64,000 nt of DNA from Antedon mediterranea (taxonomy: Eukaryota > Echinodermata > Crinoidea > Comatulida > Antedonidae): the NCBI RefSeq assembly GCF_964355755.1, contig NC_092680.1, positions 21,305,001 to 21,369,000 of the forward strand, read 5' to 3'. Positions 23,901 to 38,900 of the stretch are shown one piece after another (the stretch's first letter is position 1; each line of letters starts with the position of its first letter). The notes beneath the pieces are model-generated. The model had not been told where the DNA came from. It did no database searches and saw nothing but the letters and a program-made list of their open reading frames with translations. The translations under genes and the position numbers were made by a program.

Positions 23901-26900
23901 TCAACGGGAATCTTTTTTACACATATCTCCAACTTCTTATTGTTGTAATATTATCCTAACCAACCTACTTAAATTATTATCAACATTTGGTTTAAACAAA
24001 AAATGTTTAGTTTGATTTTTCTCAGAAACTCTATTATGTCATTTAGGCGTATATGAAAAACAACATGATCATGTAGTTTAGGTCTATCTCATGTTAGGGT
24101 TTATCTCAGAGATTTTATTTAATTTGAAAGAAATAAATATATAATAAATATATATAAAATAAATTAATTGCAAAAAAAGAAAATATTATCCATTATCGTT
24201 GAAAGTCATGATTACTTCCATGTTTTAATCTTCCTCCTGATCTATCATGTAAATAACGAGGCTTCAGTACAATGTGATAAATTACACGATTAACATTCAT
24301 ATAATAACTATATATTGCAACGGTACAGTCGCAAATCAGTACGATGTTTTGCAATCTCAATTTCATTAATCAAGTTAACCTTCTTTGGTTTGCATAATGT
24401 TGTTAGTTCCGGAACATACACATTTACAATTCCACGGTAATTAATTTCAACTTTATTTTGTACATTTCAACATTTCGCTTCGTGGATTCCATTTTGAAAT
24501 TAGATTCTTCTTCTATCCTCTTTCGCGTCATATCATTACTACAAAGCTTTAAATTCATTCTGACAGCTTCATTTATTAAATCGCATGAAATGTAGACTCC
24601 TTTTGTCTACAAATTTAAACCGATCGATCAGTAAACATTAATACGTCATAGCATCTTATAACTGTATCAAACTATTTCTAATGTATGTCAAGTGTGCTTA
24701 TTTACTTTATGTAATATGTTGCTGTATTGACAACAGTAGTGCAATGTATTTTGAGAATCTAATGTAATTTAGACCGAAAAGGAAAACTAAGAATAAAAAA
24801 CAAATTTGCAGTTTCTTTTCATTTGAAATGAATAATGTATTAGAAAAATATGAATAATGTCAATAAAGGCTAAAATGAAATGGAAAATTAATAAGTTTTT
24901 GAAATAAAGAGATTTTATTTTAATAATATTCAAATGCTTTCGTTTATTTTCTATCCAAGGATGACAACCATGCTTGTTTTACATTCATGTTTTTGTTAAA
25001 TGTGTTTAAAAAAAAGTATTTAAAATTCCCTGGCTGACTTTTGTGACTTTTACTGTATAAATGCCAAAGATGGCTTTTATCTATTCTAATCTTGTGTAGT
25101 TTGTTCAAAGGTTTTTTTTTAATTGTTGTGATTTATTTTTAATGTTTTATGGCCCTTTTTGAAAATTAACACGTGGAGAAATCTTTCCAAAATAAATATC
25201 TTTGAACGGAGATAAATGAGCCAGATAAAAAATGATATAATCATATATTATACAAATTAAAATTACACTTTTTCAATTATGTTCAGATGTCAATTTACAG
25301 GACTCCTCTCAAAACACACCTCTTCACTGGGCAGCTTTGTACGACAAACCCGATGCTTGTCGATTGTTATTGTCAGAGTTTGGAGCCAATCCGAATATAC
25401 TAAACGACTGCCATCAAGCCCCACTCCACATTGGATGTGATAAAAACTATACAAGCATTGTTGAGGTAAGTAAGAACATGTAATTTTTATTGGCAGTGAA
25501 CATTACTAGAATAAAAAACTTCCATTTTATTCAATTTTTTTTCTAAAATTGATTTACCTCCCTCAGGAGAAAACAGAAAATAAAACAGTAAATTGTACAA
25601 TATAAAAACACCGTTGATTTAAAATTCACATGGTTTATAGCATGTAAAAGAAAAATCAAAATGATTTTTAGAAATTCAATGTGCAAAATATGTAGGCCTC
25701 TCTTACAGACTACTACTTTACTATTTTAGTCTAGTTAAGCCTCTATCTACTGTCATATAAATAAATAAATAAACTGCTAGATAGGCCTATTCTTGCTTTG
25801 TAGGCTTTAACCATTTTGTTTTTCTTGTCAATTGGATATAGAAACCCCTAACAATCGAGAAAACACAATGTTTATATTATTTTATCTATTTTATTCAGAT
25901 GGTACACAATTATATATCTTAGAGCATATATTATACAATATACAATTCTTTTTTACTCTAAGATATATAACTAACTAAGTAAAAACCTCTATTTGACAAT
26001 TTAAGCAATGCTTTTGCACATGCTTTCTCCATATGTGCAAAGAAGAACTATTTTGAAAGTGTTAATAGTTTAAATAATAACAGAAAAGTCTCCCAAGCCC
26101 ATTATAATTTAATCAAACTCATTTGATTAATATGTTTCTTCAGATTTTATGTAGTGAGAGCAAGACTGATATCAATTTAGCAGGGGATGCAGGACAAACC
26201 CCACTTCACTACTGTGCTGTTAAAGATAGTGTCGAAACCGCAAACATACTGGTGAGTAGAACATCCATATCAATGTGAAGGAATTTCAGCCTAACTGTGC
26301 TGTATTACTAGCTCGCATATGTGAACGACAAAAAACTACTTTCATCTCATTGCCGAAAAGCCCTCTTCCGATGCACTGTGTTCTTTAAAGTATAGGCCTA
26401 TACGAGCCAGATGTGTAACCTGGACCTAAAATCCTTATCCGAGAAGAATTGTTCTACCACCAGAACAATGGTTGACGAGAGGCGTGAACCTGTGCTGATT
26501 TTATGGCTATGGTTTACGGTGAACCCTACCACTCGGCCACCTAAAGTAAAGTTTCTTTAAACCGTTTCTAAACTCAAGATTGTTATATCCATTCAGTCTT
26601 AGTCAGTGTCATCATAGCTACAAACTACCTTAATATATTATGATCAGATCAGAAATAGCATGTAATAAAGATCCATTGTAATTAACGTTGTTGTTCTCAG
26701 ATTCGAAAAGAAGCTAAAATGACGATACCAGATTCGAACGGAATGTATGTGTTACATTCTGCTGCAACCCATGCCTCGTCTAGAGTGCTTGATCTGTTGT
26801 TTACAGAAGGTGAGAATGAAATATCATTTAATACATTTTCATTTCTTTCGTTATAGTTCATCGTGATTATTCAATAGAGCGCATCTCGCGTCTCAGCTCC

Positions 26901-29900
26901 GTGCACGATTTTCAAACTTTTGATTTGTTATTACGGAGAAAATTCTCACGCAACCATTTCTCATCATGGATGTGTTGGTTAAACTGTAGGTGGGTTACGT
27001 GCATCACGTAGGCCTCTACTTTGGGTAATAAGGAATATACATCCAATTTCCGCACATATATTCTAACATACGTCTTCATTTTATTTGCGACATAAATTAT
27101 CACCGAGTCCAAATAAAATATTACTTTGATAGATTGTGTAGCCTACTACTGTAATTGTTATTTCTGTTAATAAAAAACGATTCTTGTTTTCTATGTAAAA
27201 TTAATCCTCGTTTACCTCAACATTACGTTACGTGTTGTTTGCAAATTAAATCTGAGACTTGAAAATAAGTATGTTTGAGGCGTCGTTGCAAGCATGTATA
27301 TATTGTATAAGCCTACAATATAAGTATTGTTCTGATTATGTTTATCCAATAAGTAGAACTTCATTAAACAATTGTAAGAATGTTGAATCGTTGTCTTGAT
27401 TTATAAAGAAAGTTGGAATTATTATAATATAATATAACTATGTGACTGGATTGTGTCTCACAGGTGAGAAGTTTGGATGTACCAGAAAAAGCATGTTATC
27501 TCTGTTGGACCGAGAGCAGAATTCAGCATTACACTGCGCAGTGAACGGTGGGGACATCAATGCAGTCAAACTCTGCTTAGATTTTGGGGTGGCATTGGAC
27601 GTAAAACAGGTAAGGTTGTAAGGGCCTTTGTAGGCAGTATGTATTCTATAAAATAGGTATTTTATAATACGTAGACAAGCTTATAGTATTTTGATCACTC
27701 TGCTACTTGTAAAATAGCCGATAATTTCCAAAATGTGTTCGGGCATTTCTAAAACAATTCGGAATTAAAAAAGACTTAAATAGAGTAAATGGCATGATTA
27801 TCGGGTCTGTATTGTGTTACAGCATAATATAGAAGCTATTAGTAGATAGACAGACTAGTTAATTTGCTACAATGGTGTTTTTTTATATTTTATAATTATA
27901 CTATTATTTTTCATAGCCAGAAATCAGTTAGGTGATTTTTAAGAACAACATGTTTTTCAATATCGCATTGAAAAACAACATAATTAAGTTTGAACAGCAA
28001 GTTTACTTTGATTATAATATTAACAGTTAAGAATACAAGGCTGGTGAAGATGGCCACTTAAGCTTCATTACCATGTCACATTTGTTTAATTATGTGCCTG
28101 TTTAATTAGCTTTTGAACTCGTGATGTCGACATGTAAACACTTTACTAGTTGTTTTTATACATAGTGCTTTAGGCTACACGAACAACACTTAAAGAAACA
28201 CGTTAGAAAGTTTAAAATCTAGTTCTCAGGTTTTTTTTCTCTGTTATTTAGAATTATTGAATTTCATACATACATTGGTTAAAGAGTGCCGCACGATATC
28301 TTGTTTTTGCTTTTAAGTTGGTCATCCTAGCTAGAGGATATAATTTAAGTTGGTCATCCTAGAAGATATAATTCCATTATGTTTTCATTGTCAATAACCA
28401 CCAATGTAAATAAGGACTCCGCAGGCTAGAGTGTAATAAATAAGATAAAACGTCATATTGAGCTTATACAGAAAACAAAATACAATATATGCGTGACAAT
28501 GTTTTAACAAAATTATTACCGATAAATAATGTAAATGTAAATAGTGATCGTTGTTAAACTAAGTACAGTATTGAATTAAGTTTCAATGTAATCATTTGTG
28601 TTGTTAATAGGCCTATGTCGTTATTTAACCGTCAGATGATCATTTGTGTTGTTAATAGGCCTATGTCGTTATATTTAACCGTCAGATGATCATTTGTGTT
28701 GTTAATAGGCCTATGTCGTTATTTAACCGTCAGATGATCATTTGTGTTGTTAATAGGCCTATGTCGTTATTTAACCGTCAGATGATAAATATCTTCCTGG
28801 TGTTTACTCATCTATTGAAGTTTAAATGAAATTAGCGGCGCAATTATTTATCTGCTGTCTCTTAATCTCATACAGCGTCAGATGTATTATTAGATAATGA
28901 TGATCATACATTTCTTAATATCAAGTTATTCATTGCAATGTAAACACACAATATATATTTTATTACACCTTCGAGATGAACGCGAGTCAAAGTACTTGTA
29001 GAATATCACGAGTTGTTAGTAGTTGCTGTGATGTAGACCGCTAAACTCGTGTTTACACGGTAACAGGTAGCTTGTGTTTTCTAATTGTTTGAAACGAAGT
29101 CTTGATTAATGACTATGAAAGCAAGTGTACTTTTATGATAAAGCTAATAGGAATTGGCACTGATTGAGAGCTTGTAATGAAGCACTTTCACGAAGTCAAT
29201 TAAAGAATAAATGTCAGCCAATTTAATTAAAAGCATGACTCGCGAAAGCAGATATTGACTGTTACTATACATTGTTTTATGACTAGATGTATAATTAATA
29301 CTATCATAAACGATTTTACGACATGGCTTGTTTTGAAAATCTTGTTAGTTGCTGAAATGTTGGATTCAAAGGAGCGTTAAACCACTGCACTTCCATTATG
29401 TGATTGTAATTAATAAATGGGTGTCAAATCTTTTATAATCAAAACAGCTCAAAATATAGCTTGTTGATAATAATGAGTAAGCTATTTTGAGATGAATCAG
29501 CAATATTGTATCTTCACGTACGTCGTTACGAACGCGTCTCAGGTTGCATTGCGTCAGATGGTGTAATTCTTCACGTACGTCGTTAGGAACGCGTCTCAGG
29601 TTGCATTGCGTCAGATGGTGTAATCTTCACGTACGTCGTTAGGAACGCGTTTCAGGTTGCATTGCGTCAGATGGTGTAATTCTCACTCGCATAGCAAACT
29701 ATAATTGTAAATAAAACACAAAGCTTGATTTCAGTTAAAATTAACCAGAGTAATCTTTAACACAAACTAATAATCATGAAGTACATTTTCATACATTATT
29801 TGGCAATTTTTAGAACAAAAACTCTAACTAGCTAGCAGCTGAACATATTCGAAACAAAATAAGGCTCTGTTTACACTATCAAACTTTATGTGACAACAAA

Positions 29901-32900
29901 AATGTGATGTGCCCATATATGGACATTATGATGTCAAATCCCTATCATGTTGTGCATATCACTACCATATTTAGGCACATCAAACTTTTTTGTCATAAAA
30001 AGTTTGATAGTGTATAGACAGAGCTTTATTAAAACCTGCCCCTTCCGTCTTCCTGATTCCGATCATGATCAATGTTTGGTAAAGAACGAATCGCTCTGTG
30101 ATGAAACTTGTTTTATTTTAGGATGATGGTTCAACGGCCATTCATCTTGCGTGTTCTTTAGGCTGCTTGAAGATTATCAAACTGATGATTGAACGAGAAC
30201 CAGGAAAGCATCTACTCGAGATTAAAGACAACCAAAACCAAACGCCACTACACAAGTAAATGCAACCATTTATTTGTAGCTTTAATGAACTGAATTCAAC
30301 CATTGCTTAAGCTCTCAAGTCTACACTATCAAACCCCGTGATGTGCCCATATCAACCATTGCTTAAGCTCTCAAGTCTACACTATCAAACCCCGTGATGT
30401 GCCCATATCAACCATTGCTTAAGCTCTCAAGTCTACACTATCAAACCCCGTGATGTGCCCATATATGGACATGATTATGTCATATCACTACCATATTTAA
30501 GCATATCACTACCATATGGGCATATTATTATTACACTTTTTTGACAAACTAGTTTGATAGTAGACAGATTGGTTAAAAGTAAATTGGAAATAGTTGAATT
30601 CGCATAAACCATTAACCAAATTTGTTTATTGGGAAACAGGCTTAATTTAATGTTTACTTTGCTTTTTTATTTTTGTTTATTGTCTTTCATTAGTTTGTCA
30701 TGTACTGTTGAATGTATTGGGTCATAGTGAGACGAGAGCTGCTTACTTTTATACATAATTGCAACGAACTCTTCGTTTCCAATACTGTTTGTTATTATAA
30801 ATAAATAAATATACAAAGTTATAGAATCAACAATTAATCATTGAGCAATCCAACTAAATCATCTCCATTTATTATTCCAGAGCCGCCATGTTTGATCACG
30901 AAGAGCTTGTTAAACTTTTAATAAATGAGGTAACTTATTCACGTCAATAGGAAACGTACTACTTGGTATCTATAGTATAACATTATTTACCGGCAACAAT
31001 AATCTGTATACGATATACCGTAAAGTAGTCGAAATTTCTTGATGAAACTGGTTTTTCTTTCTTTTATTTATTTTTTCTTTCCTTTTTTCACAGTACTGCA
31101 ATATTTTTTAAACTGAGATAAACTTTCTGTCCACGTATGGTATCATTGAGCCACCATTGTCATTAAATAAAGTAATTCTGTATTGTTGTTATTATTATAG
31201 GGTGCAAGTGTTGACCCGGTAGATACGCACAATCGTACTCCGTTACTATTAGCAACAGCACGTGGAGGGTGGCGTACAGTACGTTTGTTGTTGTCACGTG
31301 GTGCAGACTACAACTGCGTCGACGGTCAAGACAGGAATATACTCCATCTTACAGCAATTAATGGCGCTGGACCATTTTTCTTTGGAAAAGAACTATTTAA
31401 GGTAAAGATTTTATTTAACTTTTGTTACGAATTAAAAATGAAAATTTTCAAATTTAATCACGAATTTATGCGCATGTCCGAAACATATACAGCACATTTA
31501 TGAAAGTTGATAACTACAACCGTAAAATGAAATAAGTCTTGGTTAACATTTCAATATGAAATTGTTCTTAAACGTTACCGTCATTTGTGTCATTAAATAA
31601 TTCGAATCAAATAGTAATAAATATTAAATAACATGCCGCCAAGAATCTTAATGTGCAGTTTTTATAGGCCCAAAGTAATAAGTTTAAGTTTTTACAGCTA
31701 AAACGTGAGAGTAGGCCTAGTTTGAATGAAGAAAATAGCTTGAATACATTAATGTGCTTTAAGGAGAAACTAATTGTTTACTGAACATTGATATCAAATG
31801 TAATTGTTAAAAGGAAAATACCCGAAGACTAATAACATTACATTTATCTTTCTCAATTTCTACAGAAAATTAAGAAACGAAATTAATTAGTTACGAGGTT
31901 ACAAATGTTAGGCTAATCTCTGATTGGCTGATCAGACGTTTAATTTGACTGAATGGTTGTTTAAGAACAAAAACTAATTACATTCTCAATCACGATCCTT
32001 CTCCTTTTAATAATTGTATTAAGATTATAAATGAATCATAATGCACGTGATGATTGTCCAGTCGGTCGTTCACTCGGATTGTCCTGTTGCTGTCACGTAA
32101 CACCTGCGCAATCGGATCTAAAAAATGATATAACATAATAATATGAACCAGTTTCTTATGATAATACACATTCCACTTAACGTCTGTGTATTAGTTTCTT
32201 TAAATCAATATTTGTTACTTTACAATTGTAAATAATATCCATTTCATGCATACGAACCTCATTATAGATAAAATAGCACAGTGAGCTTGGTGGTAACATA
32301 CTTGCTTACCAATTTCCTAAGCTGGGTTCAACTCATGGTTCTATCGCAGTACCATGGGTTTAATAGTAGTACACACTACTTCATTGACGAGCCTAGAATG
32401 CTTGGATTTCATTGGGACGTAATTGTCATATTTGCAATATAATAAACTAATAACGATATTTGTCGTTACTATTTGCATAATATAATAACAATAACGATAT
32501 TTGTTGTAAGCAAATCACATTGTAATAGTAAACACACTACCTCATTGACGAGCCTAGAATGCTTGGATTGAATTTTATTGGGATGTAATTGCAATATTTT
32601 GTTATAAACAAATCTCATTATTTGTTGTAAATAAATAAATCTTATTGTAATTTTAGAATAGAACAGCGAGAGAACTGATAAACATGAAAGACTCTCATGG
32701 ATGTACACCAATGCACTATGCCACAAAAGAAGGAAACATGAAATCTGTTATGGGCTTAATCGAACTTGGAGCAACCGTCAACTCTAAAGATAAACACAAA
32801 CAATCACCTTTACATTTTGCAGCCAAGTGAGTATAGAAATTGGTATCATTACCTATGTAACGCCAATTATGGTAAAACTGCTTTAAAAAAGTCACGTTCG

Positions 32901-35900
32901 AAAAGTAAACCGCCAAACGAAATGGGCAAACGTTGAGTGTTTAAATATACCTGTGTTTTTGTTTTACTTTTCAGTTTATTACAGCTGATATGACACGTAA
33001 TTGTTATACATAACGAACCGACTTTCTTATTTATCCTTTTTTGTATTCTCTTCTGCTACTGGTTGACGTGACGTCACTAACAGTCTACCCAATTTACCCT
33101 AGTTCAGTTGAACCATCCTTTTGTTTTTGATAATTTGATGGCAGACACAAATACACCCAATGACACGCACACACAAAGTTTGTCATGTTAATGTATGGAT
33201 ACAAACATTATTGTTCGTGGTTTATCTTCCTACAGTAGTAATTTGTTAAAAGGTATCCGTCATGATTTCATTAAACGCGTCAACTTTAATTGATGTTCTT
33301 TGATAGATATGGGAGATTCAACTCATGTCGACGAATGTTAGACAGTCCTCATGGACAAATGATCATTAACGAAGCAGACGGTGAAGGCAAGACTGCTCTT
33401 CACATTGCCGCCATGAATGGACAAGCTAAAGTGGTCCAACTTCTACTGCATAGAGGCGCCCTTCTTCATAAGTAAGAATTAACACGTTGTTTCTGACGCG
33501 TCACACTAACATTTTAGCAACATTCTTACTAATTTGATATTTCTAATAATTGAAAATCTAAAGCACTATTGGTTAATTTCAATGAACGCGTTTTTTTGCT
33601 TGGTATTAACGCGTTTTTTTGCTTGGTATTAACGCGTTTTTGTTGCTTGGTATTAACGCGTTTTTGTTTGCTTGGTGTACACGCATTTTGTTTGCTCAAG
33701 GTTGGTTGCTTCGTATCAACGCGTTTTTGTTTGCTTGATATTAACGCGTTTTTGTTTGCTTGGTATATATCAACGCGTTTACTGTTACAAATACAAATAT
33801 TAAGAATTGGAATTGAAGCTTGCACCACCTCTAAATCTCAACGATAAATGTCTAATGTCTTTTGCTTGAGTATCATTTTGCACAAACTACTACAAAGCTT
33901 ACGTCCTTCTCTGCTTATTCCACGCACACTCAGCTAGATCATTATACTCTATATCTTAACACTCTTCAATATCACTCTATCCGTTTTCTGCAAAATCTCT
34001 TAAACGCTTTCATTTCATGCTAACTGCATTTATACGTACTAGACAGTACACTATCGTTTGCTTCTATTAGGGACTACAACGGTCGTACGCCTCTGCACCT
34101 TGCTGCCATGGGAGGATACACGAATACAATGGGTGTGTTGTTAGCAACTCATTCTCATCTACTGGACATGGCTGACGACGAAGAGGTAGAACATAGTACA
34201 ATTAAGCTTGGTTTCAACTGAGACGCAACGCAGTGACGTATGCGCGCCGCAAGACATATAACCAATCATGGCGTGATGGATCATCTGAATTGCTTGTGAT
34301 TGGTCAACTTACTTGCGTTGCGCCTACATCGTTGCGTCCAAGTGGGAATCAAGCTTTTTAAAATTGTTATTATTTTTGTTCTTTTCGTGTATTAAATAAC
34401 ACTACTTTATCTGTTTTGTCTTTGTGTAGTAGTAGTAGTAGTCATTTACTGTGTTAATGATAAATTGACTTTTAATTTATTTTTCTATTTTCAATTTGAT
34501 AATAGTAAACTTAAATTAATTGTCTATAATACCCCTTTTTGGACGAGTAGGAGGTTATCTCGGTGTACTACTACATCACAGCGACTGAGCATAACTGGGC
34601 CCTCTGGGAGAACAGTCTTTGACTGAAGAGGTCACCCAGTATAAGAACTTTCAATTTCAATTCAATGTAGTAAAAAAAAACTTTCTTCTATTTTGAAGAA
34701 CACCGCATTGCATCTGGCGGCTCAGTACGGTCATTCTGGTGCGGTCAAGTTTCTATTAGACAGTGATGCCAAAATAATCGCCAACATTGAGAACTTGAAC
34801 ATAGTTGACATGGCAATACAGAACAAGAATAAGTATGTGGCCCTTGCCATTATACAAAACGACAGGTATATTTTATTGTATTATTTCATAATTAAATTTG
34901 TAAATTTTTTTATCAATCAATCACATCGGTTGGTAATTTGATCATGGAAATAAAAAAATGTACAATCAATTTCAAATTAAACGAAATAAATTCATTCATC
35001 AGTGGAAAATGACTTACATTTATTATCATTTGCATATAAAATATACATAGAAATGATATTTGCTCTGAGAATACAAAAAAACAATTACAAAGTGTCACAT
35101 CAATACAAATCATAAGAGAACAATTAACTTATAGAACAAAGACAATACAAAAGAAAGAAAAAATAACATAGGAATCATATATACAATACAAGTTATTAAA
35201 AATTGTGAAGAAAAGAAAAACAATGTACAATATTTAAAGATGTATTGTCCCTTTGACTAATTCCAAAAAAATAAAAAATAAAAGATTTCGAAAAAAGGTG
35301 GGTCATTTTGAAGTATCATAATAGTTATTAACTATCACCAAAAAAAAATTTTAACTGAAATACAGACGTTTTTTTGTTAAAAAAATAACTTTGACTTCCA
35401 GTCAAAGTTTTCAATCAAAACATATCCCATAATGCAACGCACTTGTTTGGCTACTCTGTATGCATAATCATAAAACTTCCTCATGATCTGTGTGAAAATA
35501 CCTTCTCAACCGTGACGAGTTGTAAACAATCCTAATTTATCATATGCATAATGCGTACTCATGGTTTGAAATCTTTGTTTACTTTCGCTCGTGACGATTT
35601 TCCAGATGAAATGTAATCAAACTAATTTACCTGTTAATTACGTAAACTTGTTGTTTTGGCTTAAATTTTCGACTTAAAGTGAATAGCTTTAATATTACTT
35701 TGATATGGCCACTTTAAATTTAGAATATTTTGACCTTCATTTTTTTGTGTTTCAAGGGACAATACATCTTTAATATAGCTCTTATTATTTGCAGTATGTT
35801 TCTTCAGTGACCTATGACCTATGTATATTTAAATGTATGATGTGATTTTTATGCGGCTCTGTTGTTAAATAATAACAATAACCTCATGTATAATATAGCT

Positions 35901-38900
35901 AATTTATTCAATGATAACATCGTTGTTATTTTGTTATGTTAGATGGAAGGAGGCTCTAGGCTCCTGTTGTCGATATACGCTTGGGCTTATTGAGCATCTT
36001 CCAGACGTTTGTTTAGTAAGTTACAATGCTATAGATGTTGTCTTTTTTACTTTAGTCGATTTTTTCTTAAAATACGTGTACGAGCTTAAGTAGTATACGT
36101 ATGAAACGCCCTATGTGCCAAAATATATTCCACATTTCCACATTTATTTAGTCATCAATTCCAAAATACAAAACAAATGCGTCTAGTATATAGACTACAT
36201 TGGCTATTGCCTGTTGATTTATTTTGTCAAGAATGTTAGTCAATTTGGAAATATATGCTTGATTATGTATTTTTCATCATCGTTTTGTCATTGTTACTTT
36301 ATTATAGGTTCTACTGGATCGATGTGTCACCAAGTCTGATCTGGAACCCGAGTCTGAACATTTCTGGGTAAGACGTGCAGAATACTTATTCAGTTTTCGA
36401 TCATAGATATATTATCAATTTGGTTTTTTCACAAGCAGCTATTGAGTCTAATATTCATTCTGCGCATGCTCATATGATTATGAGAGTGCGTAGAATGACT
36501 CGCGCACGCAATAGTCGCGCATAAAACGAAAGGAAGCTAACCAAATTACAACGATGGCAACTCTGACCAAACCCAGCGTTACAACAATATTGAGAAAATG
36601 AAGATAGCAAATATACCTTTACTTTTAGTCCCTAGAGGGGTTGTGAATAAATCATTTTTTTTAATATTCCTATTCTAGTATAAATATGATTTCACGTTTC
36701 TGAAATGTTCCGGATACGTGAGGAAAACATACGAAGAGAAAGGTATTGAGCTTATGCCACTACTGCCGCTAAATGTAAGTGTTATTATTATGTAAGATTT
36801 TTATTTTTGAATAACATTGTTATACTTTTGAATTACATAAACATTACCTTTGCAATTTTCTAAGATGGAAATTTGATAAAAATATTATTCAAAAATACGT
36901 TAGATATGTATTATATTATGGTATATTTCGGTTTACCATTGTACCATTGATAAACAGTGCAGGTGGCACGTCTGTTAAGGTCTGTCTACACTATCAAACA
37001 TTGTGATGTTCCAAATATGGTAGTGATATGTATAAATATCGTAGTTATATGACATTATCATGTCCATATAAGGGCACATCACATTTTTTTGTCACAAAAA
37101 TATTTGATAGTGTAGACACCCTTTAGTGCAATTTAAGAGCGATTTCTATTAGTAAATGCTCAGTATTCATTCATTTCTATTATTTCAGATAGTAAATCCA
37201 TAAACAGTAACGTAAAAAAAAAATATACTATAGATATAAACAAAATGAATTATATTACTAAAAGGATAACTAATGTTTGTTTATAACATAGAAAATGGTA
37301 CAATTCAACCGAATCAACTGCTTGTCACATCCCGTATGTCTTCACTACTTGTCGATGAAATGGTACGTACGCTTACTATGTTTCCTCTGTCACTAATGAA
37401 GATTTCGAAGTTATCAATGACGTAACGTCAATGGCGTACCAAGATTGATAGAAAAGTTTCTGCAGCGTATATACGTATACTTGTATTAATTGTTATTTGA
37501 AAAAAAAATATGTAGGGGACAATCTTGAAAACTGTCATCAACGAGCGGCGTTTTTTGTAAGAAATATTTCTTGTTATATATATTATTGCTGTGTATAATT
37601 GCTATTTTTCTTACAGGTCAGCTTACGGTAGACCAGTTTATATGCTGAACATTTTCATCTATTCCATATTTTTAATGTTCCTGACGTCATTCGTAATCAT
37701 AGAAGTACTTCCTCGTAAGAACCACACAGATGGATCACATTATGAGTACAAACACCCACCACCCTCTGAGGTTAGTTTGTTTCTTGATATGTAATCAATT
37801 TCAAGTTGCATACTAACTACTGTAGTTGCATACAAACTACTGTAGTTGCATACAAACTAGTGTAGTTGCATACAAACTACTGTAGTTGCATACAAACTAC
37901 TGTAGTTGCATACGAACTACTGTAGTTACAGAACATTGTTCTTTAATGTTTTGTGACTGTTAATTAAATAAGATTAGATTGGATGGTTCCTTACTTATTT
38001 GTTTATTTTCAATCTGTTCCATTTATTTAAGTATCTACCATTCGATACGCTCTTTGAAATCGACGTTATGATTTCTGTAAACATTTTAATATCAACAATA
38101 ACATACTTATGTTATTAGTAAAGTGAAATAAAATTTAATGAAATATGACTGTTAATATTAAAATTATTTCTTTTCAGTTTACAAATTTTAGCATCGTCGG
38201 TTGTTGGGTTATAACGATGTTTTCCGCACTCAATATGTTTAAAGAAATCGTCCAAATGTCTTACCAGGTAAGGGTTGCTAAATATAACAAAAACATGGTG
38301 CATACTAAATAAATCTCTATCATTAATAAAGGTTAATACTAGTAAAAAATGTTTGTAAGACCCCAATGGAAATAAGCTCCTAAACTTTTGGAGTTACTGT
38401 AAGTTGAAGTAAAATTATGACTTTGTTTTTCAAAATTCTAATCAATTCATACGTAAGAATATGTTGAGAAGTTATTTAAATCTAATTAATGAATCATTGA
38501 ATAAAATTGATTTATTTTAGAGAGATAAATACTTCAGGGAGGTAACAAACGCTGTAGAGTGGATTTTGTACATCAGTTCGATGCTGTTTGTGGCGCCGTT
38601 TTTAGGCGGTTACTCAACTCACTACCAGTGGTCGTGTGGCGCCATTGCAATATTTCTGGCATGGTTCAATTTTCTGTTATATCTCCAAAGGTAATGATTT
38701 ACTTTTATCAATATACACCCGATTTTACAGATGTCACTAGATAGATTCTAACTGACTATAGCAAGTCATGAAAACGATAGTCAGTAAGCATTTATCTTAT
38801 GACAACTGAAGAAATTTGTGTAATTATTATAGTGTACTTATTACGAAGGTTTTATAATTTGAGTTTAGGCCTACTCGCCTTTCAAATTTTACTTGCTTAT

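Larger units (their letters stand above)
27610..30121 (+). other. Repeat-rich 2.5-kb TRPA1 intron
   Basis: This is the largest intron within the ankyrin region. It carries two minisatellites (28593-28786 and 29511-29680), a smaller 28316-28372 direct duplication ('agttggtcatcctag') and a family-2 MITE near its 3' end (29862-30027). Confidence 0.7.

Noticed and set aside
33529-33847. Open frames of 92-99 aa on both strands with Thr-Lys-Gln or Leu-Val-Leu repeats
   Set aside because: They are produced by the 23-26-bp minisatellite in a TRPA1 intron. Both strands stay open because the unit lacks stops.
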